From Afipia sp. (GTDB lineage Bacteria > Pseudomonadota > Alphaproteobacteria > Rhizobiales > Xanthobacteraceae), in NCBI GenBank assembly GCA_024508675.1, contig JANINQ010000021.1:682001-746000 (forward strand): 64,000 nucleotides of DNA, read 5' to 3'. Every line of letters begins with the position of its first letter. The first letter of the stretch is position 1. Positions 35,199 through 43,096 of the stretch are shown here, piece by piece. A program made the position numbers and the translations under genes. The notes beneath the pieces were generated by a model that was not told the DNA's origin, did not search any database, and saw nothing but the letters and a program-made list of their open reading frames with translations.

Positions 35199-36062
35199 TC
35201 AATGCATCAGCTTGAGGATTTTCCGCGCCTCGGCGGGCGATGCGATCTCGCGGCCAGCCTTGCGCGCGCATTTGACGATGCCTTCGATCAACTGCCCGTT
35301 CGAGGTCACCTTGGTGCCGTCATCGAGATAAAACGTGTCTTCGAGGCCGGTGCGCAGATGGCCGCCCAGTTCGGCGCAGCGCTGATGCAGCGGCCAGATG
35401 TCCTCGCGGCCGATGGCCGTGACGCTCCAGTTGGAATCGGCCAGCTTCAGCTTGAGCAGGATCGGCAGCAGGTCGGGATCGGCCGGCATGCCCGAGGCGA
35501 CACCCATGACGAAATTGTATTCGAGCGGTCCGGAATACATCCCGTTCTGCTGGTACATCGCGACACTGCGCACGATGCCGACATCGAAGCACTCGAATTC
35601 CGGCAGTGTCTTTGTGATCTTCATCACGTCGAGATATTTCTGGATCTTGTCCGGCGGATTGTCGAACACATGCGGCGGCCAGGCCCAGGAGCCGTCGGCC
35701 TTCACTTTCAGATAGTTCAGCGAACCGGCGTTGCAGGCGGCCATTTCCGGCGCGGTTTCACGCACGCAATCCAGCGCGCCCTGATAGTTCGGGCCGCTGA
35801 CGCCGGTGGTGTGATTGATGATGACGCCGGGGCATGCCTCGCGGATCGCTTGCTGCACCTCCTTCGACAGGTTCACGTCCCATGACGGGATGTGGCCCTG
35901 ATCCGGCTCCTGCCGCCGCAGATGCATGTGCATCACCGAGGCACCCGCGTCGTACGCCGCCTTGGCCTCCCGCGCCATTTCTTCGGGCGTGACCGGAACG
36001 TGATGCTGCTTCGGATTGGTCAGCACGCCATTGAGCGCGCAGGTGACGACAGCCTTGTCCAT
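35199..36062 (-). CDS. BKACE family protein (DUF849, beta-keto acid cleavage enzyme)
   Basis: A 287-residue BKACE-family enzyme, first gene of the minus-strand operon that continues through the synthetase, carboxylase, hydratase and second BKACE. The Zn-binding HxH is in SVMHMHLRRQEP (about 43-54), followed by the family segments PGVIINHTTGVSG (about 79-91) and FNFVMG-like NFVMGVASGMPADP (about 183-196). It would condense a beta-keto acid with acetyl-CoA and release acetoacetate and an acyl-CoA. The two BKACE proteins of this unit differ strongly in sequence, so they are unlikely to be redundant. Confidence 0.87.
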   Translation of the reverse strand: MDKAVVTCALNGVLTNPKQHHVPVTPEEMAREAKAAYDAGASVMHMHLRRQEPDQGHIPSWDVNLSKEVQQAIREACPGVIINHTTGVSGPNYQGALDCVRETAPEMAACNAGSLNYLKVKADGSWAWPPHVFDNPPDKIQKYLDVMKITKTLPEFECFDVGIVRSVAMYQQNGMYSGPLEYNFVMGVASGMPADPDLLPILLKLKLADSNWSVTAIGREDIWPLHQRCAELGGHLRTGLEDTFYLDDGTKVTSNGQLIEGIVKCARKAGREIASPAEARKILKLMH

Positions 36063-36116
36063 TCCGGGTCCTCAGGTTCGATCGCGAGATTGCGCCAAAC
36101 GGTAAAAGGCCGGGTC

Positions 36117-36145
36117 CGCCAGCGTCTTGTGAAAACTAGCTGGCG
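36117..36145. promoter_or_regulatory. Inverted repeat in divergent promoter of the branched-acid genes
   Basis: The 187-base gap between the divergent BKACE (36062) and acyl-CoA dehydrogenase (36250) genes holds an inverted repeat CGCCAGC (36117-36123) and GCTGGCG (36139-36145). The position suits a shared operator for the two units. No regulator gene adjoins it, and the repeat is short, so this is tentative. Confidence 0.3.
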
Positions 36146-36249
36146 TTGCCACTATTTTCCGGGCGTAATTTTGGGAAGATATGGCGGCTTGACGCAAGTC
36201 TGCGCCGCGGGAACGGGCCATAAATCTCCTGGACATATGGAGCCTCCGA

Positions 36250-37416
36250 ATGAACGCCCCGGAACGGTTCACTGACGAACCGGCCAGCCCCTTTCTGACC
36301 CCGGAACATCTGGCGTTCCGCGACATGCTGCGGCGCTTTGTGGCGACCGAGATCGAGCCTTTTGCAGCGCAATGGGACGAAGCCGGGGAATTCCCGCGTG
36401 AGCTTTATCTGAAAGCAGCCTCTATCGGCCTGCTGCAGCTCGGCTTCCCGGAAGAATATGGCGGCGTGCCCTGCGACCGCTTCATCGCGATGATCGCGGC
36501 GCAGGAACTCGCCCGCGCCGGATGTGGCGGCGTCAGCGCCAGCCTGAAAAGCCACACCATCGGCTCGCCCCCCATCGTCTATGGCGGCTCCGATGAACTG
36601 AAGACGCGCGTGCTGCCGGACATTCTTGCGGGCAAGAAGATTTCTGCGCTCGCAATCACCGAGCCCGGCGGCGGCTCCGATGTCGCCAGCCTGCGCACAA
36701 CCGCAAAGCGGGACGGCGACCATTATGTGGTCAAGGGCGAGAAGACCTTCATCACCTCCGGGATGCGCGCGGACTATTACACCGTCGCGGTCCGTACCGG
36801 TGGAGAAGGCGCAGGCGGCGTCAGCCTGCTGCTGATCGAACGCGACACGCCCGGTTTCTCGCGCACGCCGCTCAAGAAGATGGGCTGGTGGGCCTCCGAC
36901 ACCGCGACGCTGTATTTCGACGACTGCCGCGTCCCTGTGGGCAACCTGATCGGCACCGAGAATGCCGGCTTCAAGCTGATCATGAAGAATTTCAACAGCG
37001 AGCGGCTGTCCATGGCCGCGGGCTGCGCCTCGGCGGCGCGAACCTGTGTCGAAGAAGCCATTGCGTATGCGCGCGAGCGGAAAACCTTCGGCAAGCGCCT
37101 CGCCGATCATCAGGTGATCCGCCACAAGATCGTGGACATGGCGCAGCGCGTGGCGGCAACACAGGCGATGCTGGAAATGCTGATCTGGCGGCTGGAACAG
37201 GGCCAGAATCCTGTCGCTGAAGTCTGCATGTGCAAGAACCAGGCGACGCAGACCATGGCATTTTGCGCCTCCGAAGCGGTGCAGATTTTCGGCGGCGCGG
37301 GTTTCATGCGTGGGCCAAAGGTCGAGCGCATCTACCGCGAAGTGAAAGTCAACGCCATCGGCGGCGGCACCGAGGAAATCATGAAGGATCTGGCGAGCCG
37401 CCAGATGGGGCTTTGA
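36250..37416 (+). CDS. Acyl-CoA dehydrogenase, isovaleryl-CoA dehydrogenase-like
   Basis: A 388-residue FAD enzyme with the three-domain ACAD fold: LAITEPGGGSDVASLRT (about 133-149) binds FAD/substrate, GEKTFITSGMRADYYTV (about 163-179) follows, and RKTFGKRLADHQVIRHK (about 277-293) contacts FAD. At the classical catalytic site it has IGGGTEEI (no Glu), while Glu251 in NSERLSMAAG sits where isovaleryl-CoA dehydrogenase keeps its catalytic Glu. This favours a branched substrate. It heads the plus-strand unit divergent from the carboxylase operon. Confidence 0.88.
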   Translation: MNAPERFTDEPASPFLTPEHLAFRDMLRRFVATEIEPFAAQWDEAGEFPRELYLKAASIGLLQLGFPEEYGGVPCDRFIAMIAAQELARAGCGGVSASLKSHTIGSPPIVYGGSDELKTRVLPDILAGKKISALAITEPGGGSDVASLRTTAKRDGDHYVVKGEKTFITSGMRADYYTVAVRTGGEGAGGVSLLLIERDTPGFSRTPLKKMGWWASDTATLYFDDCRVPVGNLIGTENAGFKLIMKNFNSERLSMAAGCASAARTCVEEAIAYARERKTFGKRLADHQVIRHKIVDMAQRVAATQAMLEMLIWRLEQGQNPVAEVCMCKNQATQTMAFCASEAVQIFGGAGFMRGPKVERIYREVKVNAIGGGTEEIMKDLASRQMGL

Positions 37417-37437
37417 GACACAATATTTATATTATCT

Positions 37438-37518
37438 CGTCATTGCGAGGAGCGGAGCGACGAAGCAATCCATGTTTTCTTTCAAAGAGTGGATTGCTTC
37501 GCTGGGCGCGCAATGACG
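37438..37518. repeat. GTCATTGCGAG palindromic repeat, copy 3
   Basis: Same inverted-repeat family as 22570 and 28180, about 81 bases. It lies between the two tandem acyl-CoA dehydrogenase genes, 22 bases after the first stop. The right arm carries GCTGGGCGCGCAATGACG, slightly diverged from the others. Confidence 0.85.
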
Positions 37519-37570
37519 AACGACAGTTCAGCCCAGAACACACAAGAAGACGTAACCATCAGGAAACGCA

Positions 37571-38722
37571 ATGCAGTTCACCCAGGAACACGACGGCATC
37601 CGCCGCACCATGCAGCAGTTCATCAAGAACGAGATCAACCCTCACGTCGATCAATGGGAGCGCGAGGGAATCTACCCGGCGCATCAGGTGTTCAAGAAGA
37701 TGGGCGATCTCGGCTTGCTCGGCCTGTGCAAGCCGGTCGAATATGGCGGCGCGGGCCTCGATTACAGCTACGGCATGGTGATGGCCGAGGAATTGGGCGC
37801 GATCAATGCGGGCGGCGTCGGCATGTCGATCGGCGTGCAGACCGACATGGCGACCCCTGCGCTGGCGCGGTTCGGGTCCGACGAGATGAAGCGCGAATTT
37901 CTCGCGCCGTCCATTGCAGGCGATTACGTGGCCTGCATCGGCGTCTCGGAGCCCGGCGCGGGTTCGGACGTGGCCTCGATCAAGACCACGGCACGCTCGG
38001 ACGGCGACGACTACATCATCAACGGCGGCAAGATGTGGATCACCAACGGCACACAGGCCGACTGGATGTGCCTGCTCGCCAATACCGGCGACGGCCCGGT
38101 CCATCGCAACAAGTCGCTGATCTGTCTTCCGATGAAGACCAAGGGCGTCGAGGTGCTGCGCAAGCTCGACAAGATGGGCATGCACTGTTCGGATACCGCC
38201 GAAATCAAGTTCACCGACGTGCGCATTCCCAAGCGCAACCGCATCGGCGAGGAAGGCAAGGGCTTCACCTATCAGATGCTGCAATTCCAGGAAGAGCGGA
38301 TGTGGGCCATCGCCGCTTGCCTGAAGTCTCATGAAAAGACCATCGACGAGACCATCGACTACACGCGCCAGCGCAAGGCGTTCGGCAAGCCGCTGCTGGA
38401 CAATCAGGTGATCCATTTCCGTCTTGCCGAACTGAAGACCGAAGTGGAGTTGTTGCGCTCCCTGCTCTATCGCGCCTGCGAGGAATATATCGGCGGCAAC
38501 GACGTGACGCCGCTGGCGACCATGGGCAAGCTGAAAGCCGGACGTCTGGGGCGCGAAATTCCCGACGCGTGCCTGCAATACTGGGGCGGCATGGGTTTCA
38601 TGAACGAAACCCGCGTCAGCCGCGCCTATCGCGACCGCCGCCTGACCTCCATCGGCGGCGGCGCGGATGAGGTCATGCTCAGCATTCTCTGCAAATACAT
38701 GGGCACGCTGCCTGAGCAGTAA
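37571..38722 (+). CDS. Acyl-CoA dehydrogenase, citronellyl-CoA dehydrogenase (AtuD)-like
   Basis: A 383-residue ACAD. Landmarks are GVSEPGAGSDVASIKT (about 124-139), GGKMWITNGTQADWMC (about 156-171) and RKAFGKPLLDNQVIHFR (about 268-284). The classical site reads IGGGADEVM without Glu, whereas Glu242 in QEERMWAIA occupies the isovaleryl-CoA-type catalytic position. The opening MQFTQEHDGIRRTMQQFI and the EYGGAGLDYSYGMVMAEELG segment look like AtuD-type enzymes of acyclic terpene degradation, which fits the carboxylase and hydratase across the divergent promoter. Specificity is inferred. Confidence 0.87.
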   Translation: MQFTQEHDGIRRTMQQFIKNEINPHVDQWEREGIYPAHQVFKKMGDLGLLGLCKPVEYGGAGLDYSYGMVMAEELGAINAGGVGMSIGVQTDMATPALARFGSDEMKREFLAPSIAGDYVACIGVSEPGAGSDVASIKTTARSDGDDYIINGGKMWITNGTQADWMCLLANTGDGPVHRNKSLICLPMKTKGVEVLRKLDKMGMHCSDTAEIKFTDVRIPKRNRIGEEGKGFTYQMLQFQEERMWAIAACLKSHEKTIDETIDYTRQRKAFGKPLLDNQVIHFRLAELKTEVELLRSLLYRACEEYIGGNDVTPLATMGKLKAGRLGREIPDACLQYWGGMGFMNETRVSRAYRDRRLTSIGGGADEVMLSILCKYMGTLPEQ

Positions 38723-38783
38723 TCGCTTGCGTTATGGCGGCATCCGCGCTGTATAACGCCGGACATCTTCAGGGAAGGCTGAC

Positions 38784-39446
38784 ATGATCACGCTGTTTCA
38801 CTGTTCGAGTGCCCGCTCCTTCCGTCCGCTCTGGACGCTGGAAGAGATCGGCATTCCGTACGAACTGAAGATGCTGCCCTTCCCGCCGCGCTTTCTGAAG
38901 CGGGAGTATCTCGAACTGAATCCGCTGGGCACCATCCCGTTCCTGATCGACGGCGATACCCGGATGACAGAATCATCCGCGATCTGCCTTTATCTTGCGA
39001 CCAAGTATGGTCCAACGCCGATCAATGTCGCGGTCGATGAACCGGCCTATGGCGCGTACCTGAACTGGATGTTCTACGGCGAGGCCACGCTGACCTTCCC
39101 GCAGACCATCTACTTCCGCTATTCGCAGCTCGAACCTGACGAGAAGAAGAACCCGCAGGCCGCGGCCGATTATGCCCGCTGGTTCCTCGCCCGCCTGCGG
39201 GCGCTCGAAACCGCTGTCGCAGAATCCGACTGGGTTTGCGCGGGACGCTTCACCGCCGCCGACATCTCGGTCGGCTATGCGCTGATGTTCGCACAGTCCA
39301 ACGGACTGGCCGCGCAGTTCACGCACGCCGTCGCCGCTTACTGGGAGCGGCTCAAGCAGCGCGAGGGTTTCCGCAAGGCGATCGCGGCGCAGGACCACGC
39401 CAGCCTTGAGCAAGGCGTCGCGCCGAGAGTCCCGGCTGCGACCTAG
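38784..39446 (+). CDS. Glutathione S-transferase family protein
   Basis: A 220-residue cytoplasmic protein with an N-terminal thioredoxin-like domain (ITLFHCSSARSFRPLWTLEE, NPLGTIPFLIDGD, and TESSAI for gamma-Glu binding at about 63-68) and a C-terminal helical domain (WVCAGRFTAADISVGYALMF, the conserved N-capping region). The N-terminal Ser10 in CSSARS is the likely thiolate-stabilising residue. It follows the AtuD-like gene by 61 bases and overlaps the convergent araC-type gene by four bases. It may detoxify reactive intermediates of the pathway, but that is only context. Confidence 0.86.
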   Translation: MITLFHCSSARSFRPLWTLEEIGIPYELKMLPFPPRFLKREYLELNPLGTIPFLIDGDTRMTESSAICLYLATKYGPTPINVAVDEPAYGAYLNWMFYGEATLTFPQTIYFRYSQLEPDEKKNPQAAADYARWFLARLRALETAVAESDWVCAGRFTAADISVGYALMFAQSNGLAAQFTHAVAAYWERLKQREGFRKAIAAQDHASLEQGVAPRVPAAT

Positions 39447-40258
39447 GCTTGCATCCCGATCAGATCGTTCGCCACATCGCGCCCGTTGATGATCTGCAGA
39501 CGGCGCGAGCCGGAAAACAGCGCGCTGGGCTTCAGGCCGTAAATCCGGCGGAGCGAATGGCTGAAATGCGTTGAGTCCGGATAGCCGGCATCGAGCGCGA
39601 AATGCGCCAGATTCCGCTCCACATTCACATGATGCAGGATGTTGCGCCCTCGCTTCCAGGCGCGGAACGTCTTGAAGTTCATCCCGGTCTCGTCCTTGAA
39701 CAGGTGCAGGAAGCGCGACAGCGATAGTTTGACATCGCCGGCGCAATTCTCACCCGAGATGCTGCTGGACGGCTTGGCCTGAAACCGCGACACGACCGTT
39801 GAAATACGGGTATCGAGATCGCGCGGCTTCAGGCGCCGGTTGAGGAAAATCTGATCGAAATCCGCCGATGTGAAACCGCTGGTGCCGCCGAGCGCCATGG
39901 TCGCATAGATCTCGCGGAAACGCGCGGCAAGCTGGCCAGCGGCGACCGGATCGTTGCACTGGCGGATAATCTCAAGAAGATCCTGATCGCAAACCGATTC
40001 CGGCTCGATCAGAAGCCCGAGAATTTCGCGCGACTCCGACGTGATCGTATGCGGCAGATACGCCGGGACGGCGAGAATCTCACCGATGCGCGGAGCCTGC
40101 CCAGCGATTTCCAGACGCGCCGTGCCGTGAACCGGAACGCAGATCGCCAGCGCGCCGAGCGTGCGTACCGACGGCTTGCCGTGAAGCCCGGCATAAAATA
40201 CGCGCTCCGAACTGATCAGCATGAACCGGTCGGACCGGCCGGACGTACACCTGCGCAT
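39443..40258 (-). CDS. AraC-family transcriptional regulator
   Basis: A 271-residue regulator. The N-terminal cupin-like sensor domain (about 20-95: GALAICVPVHGTARLEIAG, GEILAVPAYLPHTI) precedes a C-terminal double helix-turn-helix (about 165-255: KLSLSRFLHLFKDETGMNFK, LAHFALDAGYPDSTHFSHSL). The ATG at 40258 has GGAGG five bases upstream and is preferred to the ATG at 40276. It lies 57 bases downstream of the acyl-CoA dehydrogenase gene at 40316 on the same strand, so they may be cotranscribed. Control of the neighbouring acyl-CoA genes is likely. Confidence 0.86.
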   Translation of the reverse strand: MRRCTSGRSDRFMLISSERVFYAGLHGKPSVRTLGALAICVPVHGTARLEIAGQAPRIGEILAVPAYLPHTITSESREILGLLIEPESVCDQDLLEIIRQCNDPVAAGQLAARFREIYATMALGGTSGFTSADFDQIFLNRRLKPRDLDTRISTVVSRFQAKPSSSISGENCAGDVKLSLSRFLHLFKDETGMNFKTFRAWKRGRNILHHVNVERNLAHFALDAGYPDSTHFSHSLRRIYGLKPSALFSGSRRLQIINGRDVANDLIGMQA

Positions 40259-40315
40259 CGTTTCCTCCAGAAACATGTCTCACGAGCGATTGTTCGCTTC
40301 TTGTGAATTTCGAAT

Positions 40316-41611
40316 TTAGCGGCTCTTCTCCGTCGTCTCGAATTTCCCCGCCCCCATGTATCCGAACAGAAATCCGGCGACCTTTCGCTTCTGGATTTCC
40401 TCGCTACCCTCGGTGATGCGGTAGCGCCGGTGATGACGATAGATATGCTCGAACGGCTTGTGCCGGGAATAACCCATGCCGCCATGCACCTGCATCGCAC
40501 GGTCCGCCGCCTCGCAGCACAGCCGGTTCGCCCAGAAATTGCACATGGAGACTTTGTCGGACAGCCGATGCTCAACCTCGGCCTGGGTCATGCGGTCCAT
40601 TTCCCATGCCGTCTTGCGGATCAGGAGGCGCAGCATTTCGGCCTGCGTCGCTAGCTCCACCAGCGGAAACTGGATCGCCTGGTTTTCCGACAGCGCATGG
40701 CCGAACGGCTTGCGCTCACGCGCATAACGCACACTCTCGTTGATGCAATAGACAGCCGCGCCGAGTGAACTTGCCGCCTGACGAATCCGGTTTTCATGCA
40801 CGAAGCACTGCGCGAGCGACAGGCCGCGGCCAACCTCGCCGAACAACGCGTCATCCGGCACGAACACGTCCGTAAAGCTGACGCGCGGATGGTCCGTCGG
40901 CATGTTGAAGGTCCAGAGATACTCCTCGACCTTCACACCCTTTGTATTTGCCGGAACGAGAAAACAGGTGATACCCCGCGCATCGCCATCGTTGCCCGAC
41001 GTGCGCGCAAACGTCGCGCAGTGGGTGGCGACATGCATGCCGGTGGTCCACATCTTCTCGCCGTTGATGACCCAGCCGCTGACGCCATCGCGCGTGGCGC
41101 GTACAGCCTGCGCTTCCATGTGGGTGGCGTCGGAGCCGTGGTCGGGCTCAGTCAGGCCGAAGGTGATACGGTATTTTCCCGTGAGCGAGCCTTCGATCAT
41201 CGCCTTCTGGTCGTCGCGGCCGTAGCGGTCCAGCATCGTCACCAGCGGAAAGTTGCCGACGATGGAATGCTCATTCTGCAGGTCGTTGTGCAGGCCGAGA
41301 CCCTTCGCCGCGAAGTGCTCGCGGATCACCGCCATCCAGAGGTTCGAACCATCCTTGCCGCCATAGCGTTTGGGAATCGCAAAGCGCAAATGCCCGGCCT
41401 GGTCGGCGAGAGTCTTCGCCTGACGCAGCAGGTTTTCCCAGTCATGGCGCGGCAGACCGCCGTTGTCGAAATCCGTGCGCGCCCATTCGCGGCGGTGATC
41501 GAAGAAGCGAATGTTGTCGTCGCGCTGCTCGAGCGGCTTGATGGTCTGATCGATGAAACGATCAAGCTCGGACAGATACGCAGTCAGATCATCAGGCAGC
41601 GAGAAATCCAA
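40316..41611 (-). CDS. Acyl-CoA dehydrogenase family protein
   Basis: A 431-residue ACAD, longer than the usual 380-390 because of an extended N-terminal helical region (DDNIRFFDHRREWARTDFDN). It has GLTEPDHGSDATHMEAQAV (about 151-169), INGEKMWTTGMHVATH (about 181-196), RKPFGHALSENQAIQFPLV and a C-terminal RRYRITEGSEEIQ that keeps the classical catalytic Glu position. This sets it apart from the two ACADs at 36250 and 37571. It is divergent from an enoyl-CoA hydratase gene across a strong palindrome. The nearby phosphotransferase-DUF6285 pair recalls the ACAD11-like 4-hydroxyacyl-CoA systems. Confidence 0.87.
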   Translation of the reverse strand: MDFSLPDDLTAYLSELDRFIDQTIKPLEQRDDNIRFFDHRREWARTDFDNGGLPRHDWENLLRQAKTLADQAGHLRFAIPKRYGGKDGSNLWMAVIREHFAAKGLGLHNDLQNEHSIVGNFPLVTMLDRYGRDDQKAMIEGSLTGKYRITFGLTEPDHGSDATHMEAQAVRATRDGVSGWVINGEKMWTTGMHVATHCATFARTSGNDGDARGITCFLVPANTKGVKVEEYLWTFNMPTDHPRVSFTDVFVPDDALFGEVGRGLSLAQCFVHENRIRQAASSLGAAVYCINESVRYARERKPFGHALSENQAIQFPLVELATQAEMLRLLIRKTAWEMDRMTQAEVEHRLSDKVSMCNFWANRLCCEAADRAMQVHGGMGYSRHKPFEHIYRHHRRYRITEGSEEIQKRKVAGFLFGYMGAGKFETTEKSR

Positions 41612-41714
41612 CGCGCAGCTCCCGAACGTCCGTCCCAGGACAAAGTTTTTTCATTGCGCCGCGTTGCTAGGGAAAGCTCGCGACGGATGGCGAATTAAGA
41701 TAAGGCCCGGAGCG

Positions 41715-41734
41715 TTAGTCAAGCGCTTAATTAA
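41715..41734. promoter_or_regulatory. 20-base palindrome in divergent ACAD / hydratase promoter
   Basis: TTAGTCAAGCGCTTAATTAA is palindromic at 16 of 20 positions, with an uninterrupted AAGCGCTT core. It sits in the 216-base gap between the acyl-CoA dehydrogenase (41611) and enoyl-CoA hydratase (41828) genes. It looks like a TetR- or GntR-type operator of the kind that controls fatty-acid genes. Confidence 0.5.
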
Positions 41735-41827
41735 TTTGTGAAGTGGCTTCTTTGCTGGTCTATTTCGGCGCGACAGCATCGCTCGAATGCTGCAACGCAG
41801 CGCAAGAAACCACTCAAGGAACCGCTC

Positions 41828-42607
41828 ATGGCCTATGAATTCGCCAAGGTGGACCGCAAGGGTCCGCTCACCATCATCACGCTCAACCGTCCCGAGGTGA
41901 TGAATGCCGTGCACTCGCCAATGCACTTTGAAATGCATCGCGTTTTTGACGAATTCAACAAGGACCCCGACCAGTGGATCGCCATCGTCACCGGCGCAGG
42001 CGACCGGGCGTTTTCGGCAGGCAACGACCTGAAGTGGCAGGCACAGGGCGGCCAGCGCGGCTGGGACACCAGCGGCTTTGCCGGCCTCACCCACCGGTTC
42101 GACTGCGACAAGCCAATCATCGCCGCGGTCAACGGCGTCGCCATGGGCGGCGGCTTTGAAATCGCGCTGGCCTGCGACCTGATCATCGCATCGGAAAACG
42201 CCACCTTCGCCCTGCCTGAGCCGCGCGTCGGCCTCGCCGCGCTCGCCGGCGGATTGCATCGCTTGCCCCGCCTGATCGGCCTCAAGCGCGCCATGGGCAT
42301 GATCCTGACCGGGCGTCATGTCTCCGCGAAGGAAGGCATGGAGCTGGGCTTCGTCAACGAAGTCGTGCCAAAGGGCGAAGCGCTCGCGGGCGCGGAGCGC
42401 TGGGCCAATCTCATCCTGCAGAACGGGCCGATGTCGATCCGCGCCTCGAAGCAGACCATGCATCGCGGCCTCGGCGTGTCGCTGGAACAGGCATTGGCCG
42501 AACAGTTCGACTATCCCGCCGTCAAGGCACTTGCCGCTTCGGAAGATTATGTCGAAGGCCCGAAGGCCTTTGCGGAAAAGCGCCCGCCGCAGTGGAAGGG
42601 GCGGTAA
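41828..42607 (+). CDS. Enoyl-CoA hydratase/isomerase family protein
   Basis: A 259-residue crotonase-family protein. The oxyanion-hole segments are RAFSAGNDLKWQ (about 61-72) and GVAMGGGFEIALACD (about 105-119), and LPEPRVGLAALAGG (about 131-144) supplies one catalytic Glu position, with the second being replaced. The ATG at 41828 is preferred to an upstream in-frame start at 41738 that would read through the promoter palindrome region. It is close to the crotonobetainyl-CoA / generic enoyl-CoA hydratase groups, so the exact substrate is open. A palindromic repeat follows the stop. Confidence 0.85.
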   Translation: MAYEFAKVDRKGPLTIITLNRPEVMNAVHSPMHFEMHRVFDEFNKDPDQWIAIVTGAGDRAFSAGNDLKWQAQGGQRGWDTSGFAGLTHRFDCDKPIIAAVNGVAMGGGFEIALACDLIIASENATFALPEPRVGLAALAGGLHRLPRLIGLKRAMGMILTGRHVSAKEGMELGFVNEVVPKGEALAGAERWANLILQNGPMSIRASKQTMHRGLGVSLEQALAEQFDYPAVKALAASEDYVEGPKAFAEKRPPQWKGR

Positions 42608-42618
42608 GTATCCGCTTG

Positions 42619-42698
42619 CGTCATTGCGAGGAGCGCAGCGACGAAGCAATCCATGTCCGCGATGAAGAGTGGATTGCTTCGCTTCGCTCGCAATGACG
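42619..42698. repeat. GTCATTGCGAG palindromic repeat, copy 4
   Basis: Fourth member of the family seen at 22570, 28180 and 37438: arms CGTCATTGCGAGGAGCGCAG and its partner ending CTCGCAATGACG, about 80 bases. It fills the convergent gap between the hydratase and DUF6285 genes. Confidence 0.85.
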
Positions 42699-42701
42699 AG
42701 A

Positions 42702-43082
42702 CTAGCCTTGCTCGCTCTCCCGCTCGCGGCGATACGACGCATAGTTCGGCTGATCAATCGCCAGCTTGTCCATCGTGGTCTGCCAGACGTGTTCGGTCAG
42801 CCCGGGCGTACCGAAACCGACCTCGCCGCTTGCGATGCGCGCAGATAACAGGCGGTTCAACTCCTCCAGCGAACCGGATGCGCCGAGCAGTTTTGACAGC
42901 CGTTCGAGTTCGGCGACATCGCCCGACGCTTCGAGCGTAAGCTGGCGCGTAACAAGATCAAGCGCGTTCAGTCCGACCCGCAGCTTGAAGGCGCTATGCC
43001 CGGATAACTGCGGCGCGACATCGGCGCGAAGAAACTCCGCGACCGCATTAATCAGTTCGACCGGCGTGGGTTGATCCTGCAT
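42702..43082 (-). CDS. DUF6285 family protein, partner of the phosphotransferase
   Basis: A 126-residue helical protein (TPVELINAVAEFLRADVAPQ, LSGHSAFKLRVGLNALDLV) of the family I know as DUF6285. Its members are usually encoded next to an APH-type phosphotransferase, as here, 14 bases downstream. In the levulinate pathway of Pseudomonas the kinase LvaA needs a small partner, LvaB, of similar size. I believe the families correspond but could not check. No active-site motif is visible, so a structural or regulatory role in a kinase complex is inferred. Confidence 0.75.
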   Translation of the reverse strand: MQDQPTPVELINAVAEFLRADVAPQLSGHSAFKLRVGLNALDLVTRQLTLEASGDVAELERLSKLLGASGSLEELNRLLSARIASGEVGFGTPGLTEHVWQTTMDKLAIDQPNYASYRRERESEQG

Positions 43083-43096
43083 CTACACACCTTCTG

